From positions 14,510 through 78,509 of the forward strand of contig DYLX01000003.1 in NCBI GenBank assembly GCA_020721875.1: 64,000 nt of DNA, read 5' to 3'. The stretch is from Leptospira biflexa (GTDB lineage Bacteria > Spirochaetota > Spirochaetia > Treponematales > Rectinemataceae). Shown here in pieces: positions 43,922-52,039 of the stretch (positions are counted from its first letter, which is position 1; each line of letters opens with the position of its first letter). Position numbers and translations under genes: made by a program. The notes beneath the pieces were generated by a model. It did no database searches. It was not told the DNA's origin and was given only the letters and a program-made list of their open reading frames with translations.

Positions 43922-44854
43922 TTAAGGCAGATAGTTCAGCGGGTTTACAAAACTCCCGTTCTTGATCACCTCGAAGTGGCAGTGCGGCCCTGTTGAATAC
44001 CCAGTGCTACCGATACGGCCGATCGCCTTACCCTGCGAGAGGTACTGCCCTTCGGCGACGAGCACCTCGGACATATGGCCATAGAGCGTTTTCCAACCGC
44101 CCGAGTGCGACATCATCACGTATTTCCCGAGTATCGGAGAGTAGCCGGACTCGATGACCCTGCCTTGCATGGGAGCGGTGATCGTCGTCCCGTAGGGAGC
44201 GGCAATGTCGATAGCATTGTGGAAGGAGCGTCTGCCAGTAAAGGGGTCCTTACGCCACCCAAACCACGAGGTGAGACGGCCATGTACCGGCCACTGGAAT
44301 ACATTGCCGACTATTTCGCGGAGTGTGGCGGATGGTAGCCGCACATCGGGCAGAAAGAGCGGTTTTCCGGAGGCGATCGTTTCCGAGAGCAGGCCATTTG
44401 CGTCGATCACGCGGTCTGGATTGATGTTGTAAGAGGCGGCGATTTCCTGGACTGTGGAGGCGGTTTTGGGCGTGTAAATGATGCCGGACTCAGAGGGAAT
44501 TTTAATGAGCTGGCCTGGGCGAAGCGATTTGGCTGAGGTAAAACCGTTTATACTGATGAGCGTGTCGAGGGTGAGGTCGTACTGGTTGGCGATCTCCGAG
44601 AGCGTATCGCCCTTCTTGACCTCGTACACGGAGTATTTCACAAGCTTATCTTCAGGTTCAGGCATCGCGATGTTTTCGCTGACGGCGAACGTGGTTATAT
44701 CGGATCCGCCTCGGGCGGAGAGCGGTCCGGGCGCTGGCCTGAAACTCGAACCAAGCAGCACAAGCATGCAGCCAATCGAAAACAAAAGGGCTTTGAGGTT
44801 GTTCCCGCGTCCGATGTAGTACACCCAGTTGTTCCGATCCAGCCAAAGTCTCAT
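43922..44854 (-). CDS. LysM/M23 peptidoglycan hydrolase
   Basis: A 310-residue envelope protein: a membrane anchor (ALLFSIGCMLVLLGSSF), one clear LysM (YEVKKGDTLSEIANQYDLTLDTLISINGF ... LRPGQLIKIPS) and a second, shorter LysM (YTPKTASTVQEIAASYNINPDRVIDANGL). A C-terminal M23 endopeptidase domain follows with zinc residues SFHNAIDIAAPYG, YGHMSEV and GPHCHFEV. It probably cleaves peptide cross-links during growth. ATG 44854 is preferred over 44887: a TATAAT box ends one base before 44887, so transcription should begin downstream of that codon, and GAGGAGAGG precedes 44854. Confidence 0.87.
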   Translation of the reverse strand: MRLWLDRNNWVYYIGRGNNLKALLFSIGCMLVLLGSSFRPAPGPLSARGGSDITTFAVSENIAMPEPEDKLVKYSVYEVKKGDTLSEIANQYDLTLDTLISINGFTSAKSLRPGQLIKIPSESGIIYTPKTASTVQEIAASYNINPDRVIDANGLLSETIASGKPLFLPDVRLPSATLREIVGNVFQWPVHGRLTSWFGWRKDPFTGRRSFHNAIDIAAPYGTTITAPMQGRVIESGYSPILGKYVMMSHSGGWKTLYGHMSEVLVAEGQYLSQGKAIGRIGSTGYSTGPHCHFEVIKNGSFVNPLNYLP

Positions 44855-44888
44855 TCTATCCTGGTACCTCTCCTCACAAGTATTCATT

Positions 44889-44918
44889 ATTATATGAGCA
44901 TTGCTCGGAATTTAGCAA
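44889..44918 (-). promoter_or_regulatory. Promoter of the LysM/M23 hydrolase gene
   Basis: Minus strand: TTGCTA (44918-44913), 18-nt spacer, TATAAT (44894-44889). The transcription start is expected near 44881. Confidence 0.55.
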
Positions 44919-44938
44919 GTGACACTTTTCATTCGCCT

Positions 44939-44967
44939 TGATGAAGACGAGGCCTTCAAACTATACT
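44939..44967 (+). promoter_or_regulatory. Promoter of the DUF362 gene
   Basis: TTGATG (44939-44944), 17-nt spacer, TATACT (44962-44967). The predicted leader is only about 13 nt and has no Shine-Dalgarno. Confidence 0.6.
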
Positions 44968-44986
44968 TCCTGCTCAGAGATACCCT

Positions 44987-46153
44987 ATGAGCACCACCGA
45001 AAAGAGCGCTGATGTCGCGCTGTTACGCTGTGAATCCTACGATAAGAAATTTTTGGACGAAGCAATCGCGCGTGCGGCGCGCATCGCCGGATTCCCCGAT
45101 GTGCAGGGCAAGACGCTCCTCCTCAAGCCAAATATTCTAAACGCTTCGCCTGCGGCGAAGGCGGTAACCACGAACCCCGCTTTCCTCGGCGCGGTGATAC
45201 GATTCGTAAAATCGAAGGGAGCCACGCGCATTCTCGTCGGCGATTCGCCGGGTTGGCAGCCGGGAGTGCTTGCCGCGAAGGCCTCCGGCATCTACGACGC
45301 GGCCCAGCGTAACGGCGCCACCTGGGTCGACTTCCACGAAGTCGCGGCTCACGCCGTCCCCAACGGAAAGAAGCTCAAGAATATCCCTCTCACGAGCCTC
45401 CTCGGCGGAATCGACCTTGTGATTAACTTGCCTAAGCTGAAAAATCATCAGCTAATGACCTACACCGGCGCGATGAAAAATCTCTTCGGCCTCTTGCCGG
45501 GAACCGCGAAGAGCGCGATGCACCTTCAGTATCCTTCGGTAATCGATTTTGGCGAAATGCTCGTGGATATCGCGATGTCGATTCCGTGCTTCTCCTTTAT
45601 GGATGGCATCGTTGCGATGCAGGGCGAGGGCCCGGGTTCGGGAACACCCTTCCAGCTCGGAATCGTGCTCGCGTCGGGTAGCCCGGCGGCGCTCGACTGG
45701 GTAGCGGTGGAATGCGTCGGCTACGATCCTTGGCGCATTCCATATCTGGTCGATGGCATGCAGAGAACCCAGGGAGTCGACACCGTCGCTGAACCCTCAA
45801 CCGCCCCGCTCGCACCGGGAGACATAAACCACGAAGAGTTCGAGCGCCTGCCTTACTGCAGCGAGCTCGGCAAGCGGCTCGACTCAATTCCTAGCACGTT
45901 GCGACGAATTCTTGGTTCAGCCATCCGACTCAGGCCGATTTTTCACACCAAACCCTGTATCGGCTGCAAAGCTTGCGTCGAGATCTGCCCCGCCAAAGCG
46001 CTGGAACTCGAGAAAAAGGGCCGTGTGAACCGCATCCGCATCGACGACCACCTCTGCATCACCTGTTTCTGTTGTCACGAAGTGTGCCCCGCCAAGGCAA
46101 TCAGTATCGGAAAGGCACCCTTACGAATTGCGCATCGAGCCCTGGCGCGCTGA
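44987..46153 (+). CDS. DUF362 protein with two 4Fe-4S clusters
   Basis: A 388-residue protein. The N-terminal DUF362 domain (about residues 1-290) contains LLKPNILN, NLPKLKNHQLMTYTGAMKNLFGLLPG and GEGPGSGTP. It is followed by a bacterial-type ferredoxin domain with CIGCKACVEICPAKA (about residue 325) and CITCFCCHEVCPAKA (about residue 360). DUF362 proteins are redox proteins of uncertain role, common in anaerobes. Short leader without a ribosome site. Upstream of fumarase on the same strand, though that gene has its own ribosome site 67 bases on. Confidence 0.87.
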   Translation: MSTTEKSADVALLRCESYDKKFLDEAIARAARIAGFPDVQGKTLLLKPNILNASPAAKAVTTNPAFLGAVIRFVKSKGATRILVGDSPGWQPGVLAAKASGIYDAAQRNGATWVDFHEVAAHAVPNGKKLKNIPLTSLLGGIDLVINLPKLKNHQLMTYTGAMKNLFGLLPGTAKSAMHLQYPSVIDFGEMLVDIAMSIPCFSFMDGIVAMQGEGPGSGTPFQLGIVLASGSPAALDWVAVECVGYDPWRIPYLVDGMQRTQGVDTVAEPSTAPLAPGDINHEEFERLPYCSELGKRLDSIPSTLRRILGSAIRLRPIFHTKPCIGCKACVEICPAKALELEKKGRVNRIRIDDHLCITCFCCHEVCPAKAISIGKAPLRIAHRALAR

Positions 46154-46220
46154 AAAATAGTTTGTAAACTGCGGGTATCCGGCTAAGCGCGTTGTGCCGC
46201 GCGAAGAAAAAGGAAGCATT

Positions 46221-47825
46221 ATGGCCCATGTGAGCTTGGAAAATTACGTCGAGCTCGGTTTCTCCGATGATTTCGAGCCGATGGAACTTCCCCCTCCCCG
46301 GGAAATTGAGGGGAGACTCTCAATCTCCGCCCCAGCACTCCAGGAGTGCTCGCGCATTGCATTCACTAAGATCGCCTACGCAATGCCGCCTCTTCAATAC
46401 GCAGCGTTTGAATCGATTTTGAGCGACCCATCATCGGGCGTGCGGGAGCGCTTTGTCGCCGCCAGCCTGCTCGAAAATGCTGCGATCGCGGCAAAGGGCG
46501 TTTTCCCTATTTGCCAAGATACGGGAACCGCGCTCGTCTACGCTTGGCGCGGCGACCACACTGACATTGAGGGCGACAGCGATGTTGAGCGCCTTCTTGC
46601 CACGGGCGCCCGCGAGGCCTATGCCCTCGAAAAACTGCGCAATTCTCAGCTTGGCCCTCTCACGATGACGGAAGAGCGCAATACTAAAGATAATTTGCCT
46701 GCGGGAATCCAGATCCGTGCCGTGCCTGGCCAGCAATTAAAGCTACTCTTCGTCGCGAAGGGCGGCGGTTCGACCTCGCGCGCGTCGCTTACGATGGAGA
46801 GCCCTGCGATTCTTCGCCCTGAGAAGCTCGAAGAGGTGCTGCGCGAGAGAATTCGCGCGCTTGGTCCGTCCGGGTGCCCCCCCTATTCGATTGCTGTCGT
46901 GCTTGGCGGCGCGAGCCCGAGCCAGACGCTGTACGCCGCTGAGCTCGCGGCCCTTGGTGCCCTGGACGGGCTTCCTGAGGTAGGATCGGGCGATGGCGCG
47001 CCGCTGCGCGACAGGCAGTGGGAGGAGGTCGTGCTGAATATCGCGCGGGAGAGCGGAATCGGCGCGCAATGGGGTGGCACGCACATGGCAGCGTCGGCGA
47101 GGGCGATCCGGCTTGCTCGCCACGCCGCAAACCTCTCGCTTGCTGTCTCGATCTCCTGCGCCGCGAACAGGCATGTCGCCGTAATCGTCGACCGCGAAGG
47201 CTGGAAAATCCAAAAATTAGGTCAGGCGGAAGATCGGTTTGAGTCCGTCTACGGAGAGATTCTGCGAAACATTGAGCCTGAGGCAACCGCGATCACGATA
47301 TCGCCAACCGACGACTCCTGGCTCAAAACGCTTAGGGCACTCCCCGCGGGATCGATTGTCGCGCTTTCGGGACCTGTCCTCGTCGCACGCGATGCCGCCC
47401 ATGCTCGCTTGCTGCGCATGCTCGAAACTGAAGGAAAGTTACCGGATTGGTTCCTCGGCCTGCCGGTTTTCTACGCAGGGCCCACCGAGACAAAGACTGG
47501 TTTCAGAACTGGAGCCTTCGGTCCGACCACCGCATCGAGAATGGACAGTTATCTCGATCCATTCATGGGCGCAGGGGCGTCATTGGTCACGATTGCGAAA
47601 GGAAATAGAAGTGCGGTGGCGCGACAGGCTATCGTGCGATACGGTGGTGTCTACTGCGCAGCCATCGGCGGAGCCGCCGCGCTCAATGCGGAGCACTCCC
47701 TGCGGTCGCTGCGCTCTATTGCTTTTGAGGATCTAGGGATGGAGGCGATAAGGCTCGCGGATCTTGAATCTTTCCCCGTATTGGTCGCCATCGATTCTTT
47801 CGGAAACGATATCTACAACACGTAA
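46221..47825 (+). CDS. fum: Class I fumarate hydratase (fused alpha and beta parts)
   Basis: A 534-residue oxygen-sensitive 4Fe-4S hydro-lyase interconverting fumarate and malate. Cluster cysteines are visible in FPICQDTGTAL (about residue 100), PSGCPPYSIAV (about 220) and SISCAANRHVA (about 315), in the spacing of FumA-type enzymes. The C-terminal beta part includes GPTETKTGFRTGAFGPTTASRMD and GGVYCAAIGGAAAL. ATG 46221 follows AAAGGAAG; an in-frame codon at 46194 is less likely. A related tartrate dehydratase function cannot be fully excluded. Ends seven bases from the convergent Nudix gene. Confidence 0.87.
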   Translation: MAHVSLENYVELGFSDDFEPMELPPPREIEGRLSISAPALQECSRIAFTKIAYAMPPLQYAAFESILSDPSSGVRERFVAASLLENAAIAAKGVFPICQDTGTALVYAWRGDHTDIEGDSDVERLLATGAREAYALEKLRNSQLGPLTMTEERNTKDNLPAGIQIRAVPGQQLKLLFVAKGGGSTSRASLTMESPAILRPEKLEEVLRERIRALGPSGCPPYSIAVVLGGASPSQTLYAAELAALGALDGLPEVGSGDGAPLRDRQWEEVVLNIARESGIGAQWGGTHMAASARAIRLARHAANLSLAVSISCAANRHVAVIVDREGWKIQKLGQAEDRFESVYGEILRNIEPEATAITISPTDDSWLKTLRALPAGSIVALSGPVLVARDAAHARLLRMLETEGKLPDWFLGLPVFYAGPTETKTGFRTGAFGPTTASRMDSYLDPFMGAGASLVTIAKGNRSAVARQAIVRYGGVYCAAIGGAAALNAEHSLRSLRSIAFEDLGMEAIRLADLESFPVLVAIDSFGNDIYNT

Positions 47826-47831
47826 ATCCGC

Positions 47832-48410
47832 TCATTCGCCAAGGGAGGCGACAAGTTTATCCGCCAGGTGAAGAGCGGTTACCATCAGTGCGTGTGTCAA
47901 TTCGCCCTCACCCATGCCTTGTCGAATCTCATCCGCCGGTACAAGGTGCGCATCGATGATCTCATTCTCGTCGAGATTGCGGTCGACTGCGGGTTCGGGA
48001 TCGAGCGCCACGAAGATATGGAAGTAGTTGTCTTGAATCGCGGGATTGGGAAACACCTTGCCCGCGCGGAGAATTCTATTCGATACCCAGCCTGTCTCTT
48101 CGGCGAGCTCGCGTGCCGCGGCGGCCTCAGGTTCCTCTCCCGGTTCAATGACTCCGCCAGGAAACTCGAGGCTGACCTCATCCGCCCCATGCCGGTACTG
48201 GCGCACCATTAAAAAGGAGAGCCCTGCCGCTGTTTTCACATAGGGCACAACCACTGCCCAATCTTTGGCCTCGAGCACCGAGAAGTGTCCTCGCCGACCA
48301 TCGGGCCCCTCGCTCTCGCGTTCAAAGACACTGAACACATTACACTGATACACTTTACGCGAAGTGAGCGTTCTCCATTTTCGCGCGCCGTTGCCATCGC
48401 CTGCGATCAT
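47832..48410 (-). CDS. Nudix hydrolase (ADP-ribose pyrophosphatase type)
   Basis: A 192-residue Nudix enzyme. The Nudix box is complete (GGVIEPGEEPEAAAARELAEETGW, about residues 89-112). N-terminal SRKVYQCNVFSVFERESEGPDG and the VVVPYVKTAAGLSFLMVRQYRHGADEVSLEFPGG strand before the box are typical of ADP-ribose/nucleotide-sugar pyrophosphatases. GGAGA ribosome site ten bases before the ATG and a promoter at 48432-48460. Monocistronic. Confidence 0.9.
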   Translation of the reverse strand: MIAGDGNGARKWRTLTSRKVYQCNVFSVFERESEGPDGRRGHFSVLEAKDWAVVVPYVKTAAGLSFLMVRQYRHGADEVSLEFPGGVIEPGEEPEAAAARELAEETGWVSNRILRAGKVFPNPAIQDNYFHIFVALDPEPAVDRNLDENEIIDAHLVPADEIRQGMGEGELTHALMVTALHLADKLVASLGE

Positions 48411-48431
48411 CTATCTTTTTCTCCGAGCCCC

Positions 48432-48460
48432 ATCCTAGACCGACATGCTTTTTTGCGCAA
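48432..48460 (-). promoter_or_regulatory. Promoter of the Nudix gene
   Basis: Minus strand: TTGCGC (48460-48455), 17-nt spacer, TAGGAT (48437-48432). Leader about 15-25 nt with GGAGA. Confidence 0.5.
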
Positions 48461-48548
48461 GTTCGGCGGGGCAGTACACATTCAAAAGATAGTCACCCGC
48501 CGTCGTTGCAATCAAAGCGATACTCGCTCGAATTCCCTGCGAATTTAC

Positions 48549-48577
48549 TTGCCTGACCGCGCCAAACTTCTTACAAT
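48549..48577 (+). promoter_or_regulatory. Promoter of the glycerophosphodiesterase gene, predicted leaderless
   Basis: TTGCCT (48549-48554), 17-nt spacer, TACAAT (48572-48577), AACGTG, ATG 48584. Confidence 0.6.
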
Positions 48578-48583
48578 AACGTG

Positions 48584-49564
48584 ATGAAAAACCGCATTTG
48601 GTTTACCGCAGCTTCTGCATTCTTCGTCCGCCACGCTCGCCAAGCCCGCGGCGCATGCATCGCGCTCTTACTCCTTATTGCGCCGGCGGTGGTTTACAGC
48701 CAAGGCGCCCCACACGATCTATCTATGGAGACACTCACCATGAAACAAGCTCACCCGCTTGCCATCGCTCATCGTGGATTTAGGGCAATTGCGCCCGAAA
48801 ACACCCTCCTTGCGGCACAGAAAGGCTTCGATACCGGGGCCGACATGTGGGAACTCGATGTCGCGGAATCAAACGATGGCGTTCTTGTCGTGTTCCACGA
48901 CAACACACTCACACGTACCACGAACGCGACCAAGGTATTCCCCGCGCGAGCCCCTTGGAACATTTACACCTTTTCGATCGACGAGCTCAGATCCCTCGAC
49001 GCCGGCTCCTGGTACGAGAAGACCGATCCTTTCAAACAGATCGCTTTGCACAGAGTCGGCCCCGATGATCTAGCGTCCTTTAAGGGACTCAAAATTCCGA
49101 CGCTCCGCGAAGCGCTCGAACTCACGAAAAGTCTCGGCTGGCGCGTCAACATCGAGATCAAGGACGCCAAGGGTTTTGCCTGCGATGCATGGATCGTCGA
49201 AAAGACCACCGCCCTTGTGCGCGAGCTCGGTATGGTGGATTCCGTGCTGATCTCCTCTTTCAACCACGACTACCTGAAACGCGCGAAGAAAGCTGCTCCC
49301 GAAATCGAAGTTGCCGCACTCATCGACCGGCCGCTTCCCGACCCCGTCGCAACATTGCGCGCAATAGGCGCGGTCGCCCTCAACCCGAACCAGAAGTATC
49401 TCGATGAGGCGACGGTGAAAGCTGTGCGCGCAGCGGGTTTTGGAGTGCTGCCCTGGACAGTTAATGATCCCGCTCGGATGACAACTCTCCTAAAATGGGG
49501 AGTTACCGGTATTATTTCAGACTTTCCAGATTTGGCAATCGAACGCACGAGAAGCTCATTTTAA
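48584..49564 (+). CDS. Exported glycerophosphodiester phosphodiesterase
   Basis: A 326-residue GDPD-family enzyme releasing sn-glycerol-3-phosphate from deacylated phospholipids. After an N-terminal signal/anchor (GACIALLLLIAPAVVYSQ) come the GDPD residues AHRGFRAIAPENT (catalytic His-Arg, Glu), WELDVAESNDGVLVVFHDNTLTRTT (metal Glu/Asp and second His), VNIEIKD and the C-terminal GVLPWTVNDP. The export signal places it in the periplasm, upstream of the UgpBAE importer that would take up the product. ATG 48584 lies six bases after the -10 box. An adjacent GTG at 48581 would add only one residue. Confidence 0.9.
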   Translation: MKNRIWFTAASAFFVRHARQARGACIALLLLIAPAVVYSQGAPHDLSMETLTMKQAHPLAIAHRGFRAIAPENTLLAAQKGFDTGADMWELDVAESNDGVLVVFHDNTLTRTTNATKVFPARAPWNIYTFSIDELRSLDAGSWYEKTDPFKQIALHRVGPDDLASFKGLKIPTLREALELTKSLGWRVNIEIKDAKGFACDAWIVEKTTALVRELGMVDSVLISSFNHDYLKRAKKAAPEIEVAALIDRPLPDPVATLRAIGAVALNPNQKYLDEATVKAVRAAGFGVLPWTVNDPARMTTLLKWGVTGIISDFPDLAIERTRSSF

Positions 49565-49610
49565 ATTATTTTTAACAGCTTTCTCTTGCGCGCTTGAAAA
49601 AGCGGTTGTA

Positions 49611-49650
49611 GACTAATATTTGTAAAAGAAGTGCCGGTTGAATATCCGGC
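49611..49650 (+). promoter_or_regulatory. ugpB promoter region and leader hairpin
   Basis: A TTGCGC box near 49589, 17-nt spacer and TAGACT at 49612-49617 form a candidate promoter. The leader holds a small hairpin, GCCGG (49633-49637) with CCGGC (49646-49650), and GGAGG just before ATG 49680. Confidence 0.45.
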
Positions 49651-49679
49651 AAAAACCTAATCTCTTTGGAGGCTAAGTG

Positions 49680-50978
49680 ATGAAACGAGTCATTCTTTTA
49701 ATGGCAATCGCACTCATGGCCGTGGGTGCCTATGCCCAGACGACTTTTGAGTTCTGGCATGCTATGACCGGTCACAACGGCGACATGATTACCACGATCT
49801 GCGACCAGTTCAACGCGAGCCAGAAAGATTTCAAGGTTGTACCCGTGTATAAAGGCGGTTATGTTGACACCATGAACGCAGGTATCGCAGCATACCGCGC
49901 CAAACAGGCCCCGGCGATCCTTCAGGTCTACGAAGTCGGTACCGCTACTATGATGGCATCCAATGCGATAAAGCCAGTCTATAAGCTCATGGCTGAGAAC
50001 AACATGAAGTGGGATCCGAACATCTACATTCCAACCATCAAGTCCTACTACTCGACCTCTGATGGCCGTATGTTGTCCATGCCCTTCAACAGCTCAACTG
50101 CGGTCATGTACTACAATAAAGACGCGTTCCGCAAGGCTGGTCTCGATCCCGAGAAGCCGCCCGTTACCTGGCCCGAATTCTTCGATGTTGCGAAGAAACT
50201 CAAAGCCTCCGGTATGGAAGGCGGATTCACTACTGCGTGGATCAGCTGGATTCAACTCGAGAACTTCTCTGCCTGGCATAACCTGCCCTTCGGCACCAGG
50301 AGCAACGGTTTCGATGGCCTCGACACCAAGCTCGTATTCAACAACCCAGTCGTCATTCGCCACTTCCAGAATCTCTCCGATCTCTCCAAGACCGGCGTGT
50401 TCATCTACGGCGGACGTGAAGGGAAGGCTGACCCACTCTTTACCTCCGGCCGCGTTGGCATGTATTTCCAGTCAATTGGAAGCTATGGCAACATGAAAGC
50501 GTCCTGTAAGTTCGATTTCGGCGTCGCCCGCCTCCCCTACTACCCCGATGTGCCCGGCGCTCCTCAGAACTCCTGTATCGGCGGTGCTTCACTCTGGGTA
50601 TTCAACACCAGGCCCCAGGCTGAATACAAAGGAGTCGCTGAGTTCTTCAATTTCATCTCCCAGCCCCAAATTCAGTCGCTCTGGCACAAGGAAACAGGCT
50701 ATCTGCCTGTCACTAACGCCGCATATGAACTGACAAAGTCTGAGGGATACTACAAGAAGAACCCAGGCCTTGAAGTCGCCATCAAACAGCTCACCAACAA
50801 GAAGCCTACCGCCAACTCGATGGGTATCCGCTTTGGCAACATGCCCATAATCCGCGAGATCGAAGACCAGGTATGGGAAGATATCCTGGCTGGAAAGATC
50901 TCCGCCAAGGATGGTCTCGATAAGATGGTGAGCGAAGGCAACAAGCAGCTGAGAGCCTTCGAGAAACTCTACAAGTAA
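49680..50978 (+). CDS. ugpB: ABC transporter substrate-binding protein, UgpB type (sn-glycerol-3-phosphate)
   Basis: A 432-residue exported binding protein with signal MKRVILLMAIALMAVGAYAQ. Its sequence follows the UgpB pattern: TFEFWHAMTGHNGDMITTICDQFNASQKDFKVVPVYKGGYVDTMNAGIAAYRAKQAPAILQVYEVGTATMM, then PFNSSTAVMYYNKDAFRKAGLDP. The lack of a lipobox implies a free periplasmic protein. The exported GDPD upstream supports glycerol-3-phosphate or glycerophosphodiesters as ligand. Strong GGAGG ribosome site. A stem-loop at 51027 separates it from ugpA. Confidence 0.9.
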   Translation: MKRVILLMAIALMAVGAYAQTTFEFWHAMTGHNGDMITTICDQFNASQKDFKVVPVYKGGYVDTMNAGIAAYRAKQAPAILQVYEVGTATMMASNAIKPVYKLMAENNMKWDPNIYIPTIKSYYSTSDGRMLSMPFNSSTAVMYYNKDAFRKAGLDPEKPPVTWPEFFDVAKKLKASGMEGGFTTAWISWIQLENFSAWHNLPFGTRSNGFDGLDTKLVFNNPVVIRHFQNLSDLSKTGVFIYGGREGKADPLFTSGRVGMYFQSIGSYGNMKASCKFDFGVARLPYYPDVPGAPQNSCIGGASLWVFNTRPQAEYKGVAEFFNFISQPQIQSLWHKETGYLPVTNAAYELTKSEGYYKKNPGLEVAIKQLTNKKPTANSMGIRFGNMPIIREIEDQVWEDILAGKISAKDGLDKMVSEGNKQLRAFEKLYK

Positions 50979-51026
50979 AAACGCGCGAAATGGCCCGGCA
51001 ACGGGCTGCATCGCCGCGGAAAAATC

Positions 51027-51058
51027 AAAAAGAGGCCGCTTTAAAGCGACCTCTTTTT
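51027..51058 (+). terminator. Hairpin between ugpB and ugpA
   Basis: AAAAAGAGG ... CCTCTTTTT flanking CGCTTTAAAGCG with one mismatch pair. A T-run lies on either strand. It probably terminates most ugpB transcripts, giving excess binding protein, while ugpA has its own promoter. Confidence 0.7.
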
Positions 51059-51086
51059 AGTGTTACACGCAGTATGATATCCAGCT

Positions 51087-51117
51087 GTACAACACATTTT
51101 TTAACCTGTATAATCAT
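51087..51117 (+). promoter_or_regulatory. Promoter of ugpA
   Basis: TGTACA near 51087-51092, 17-nt spacer, consensus TATAAT (51110-51115). An AGGAAA site precedes ATG 51141. Confidence 0.5.
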
Positions 51118-51140
51118 TTAACTCTCCCTCAGGAAATGCT

Positions 51141-52025
51141 ATGGCAAAACAGTATGAGTTTAAGGCACCAGTATTACCCTACATCCTCGTGCTCCCGCAG
51201 ATGATTATCGTGTTCCTCTTTTTCTTCTGGCCGGCCGCACAGGCAATCTTTCAATCCTTCTATTTGCAGGATCCCTTCGGCGGCAGAATGATTTTTGTAG
51301 GTTTGAATAACTACTCGGCGCTGATGGCCGATCCGGACTACTGGCACTCCTTCACCGTCTCAGTCGCGTTCGCAGTCTGCATTACCTTCAGCGCGATGGC
51401 GATCTCGCTCTTCCTCGCGATTCAGGCAAACAAGAAGATCCGCTTCGGATCATTCTATAAAACAATGCTCGTGTGGCCTTATGCGGTCTCCACGCTAGTC
51501 GCGGGCGTTATCTGGCTCTTTATGTTCAATCCGAATGTCGGCGTCATCGCCTATGTGCTCAAGCACACCTTTCAGGTAGACTGGCAGTACCTCCTCAATT
51601 TCAACCAGGCCTTTTTACTGCTCACCCTCGCCGCGAGCTGGAAGCAGCTGGCGTACAACTTCGTCTTCTTTCTCGCAGGCCTGCAGAGCGTGCCCGCGAC
51701 GCTCGTCGAGGCGGCGGAGATCGATGGTGCAGGTTCTTTCAAGCGCTTCTGGAAAATCATCTTTCCCCTCCTCTCTCCCACGACCTTCTATCTATTGGTT
51801 ATGAACCTTGTATACGGCTTTTTCGAAACCTTCCCCATCGTTCACCAGATGACGTCAGGCGCCCCTGGGAGATCGACAGAAATATTGGTGTATAAAGTCT
51901 GGCGCGATGGTGTCATCAACCTCGACCTCGGAAGCTCTGCCGCACAGTCGGTCATCCTCATGATAATGGTCATTATCATGACAGTATTTCAGTTCCGCTT
52001 CCTTGAGCGGCGAGTCAACTACTGA
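51141..52025 (+). CDS. ugpA: ABC permease, UgpA type
   Basis: A 294-residue six-helix permease (MalF/UgpA class). The cytoplasmic EAA loop is VEAAEIDGAGSFKRFWKIIFPLLSPT (about residues 195-220), which docks with the ATPase. The N-terminal helix VLPYILVLPQMIIVFLFFFWPAAQAIFQSF is typical. Paired with UgpE 15 bases downstream. No ATPase (UgpC) is encoded nearby, so it must share an ATPase made elsewhere, as many CUT1 transporters do with MsmK. Confidence 0.92.
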   Translation: MAKQYEFKAPVLPYILVLPQMIIVFLFFFWPAAQAIFQSFYLQDPFGGRMIFVGLNNYSALMADPDYWHSFTVSVAFAVCITFSAMAISLFLAIQANKKIRFGSFYKTMLVWPYAVSTLVAGVIWLFMFNPNVGVIAYVLKHTFQVDWQYLLNFNQAFLLLTLAASWKQLAYNFVFFLAGLQSVPATLVEAAEIDGAGSFKRFWKIIFPLLSPTTFYLLVMNLVYGFFETFPIVHQMTSGAPGRSTEILVYKVWRDGVINLDLGSSAAQSVILMIMVIIMTVFQFRFLERRVNY

Positions 52026-52039
52026 GGCGGGGGCACAGC

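Noticed and set aside
49621..49680. ugpB leader considered as a riboswitch
   Set aside because: Only one 5-bp hairpin is visible; no conserved aptamer sequence is recognised.
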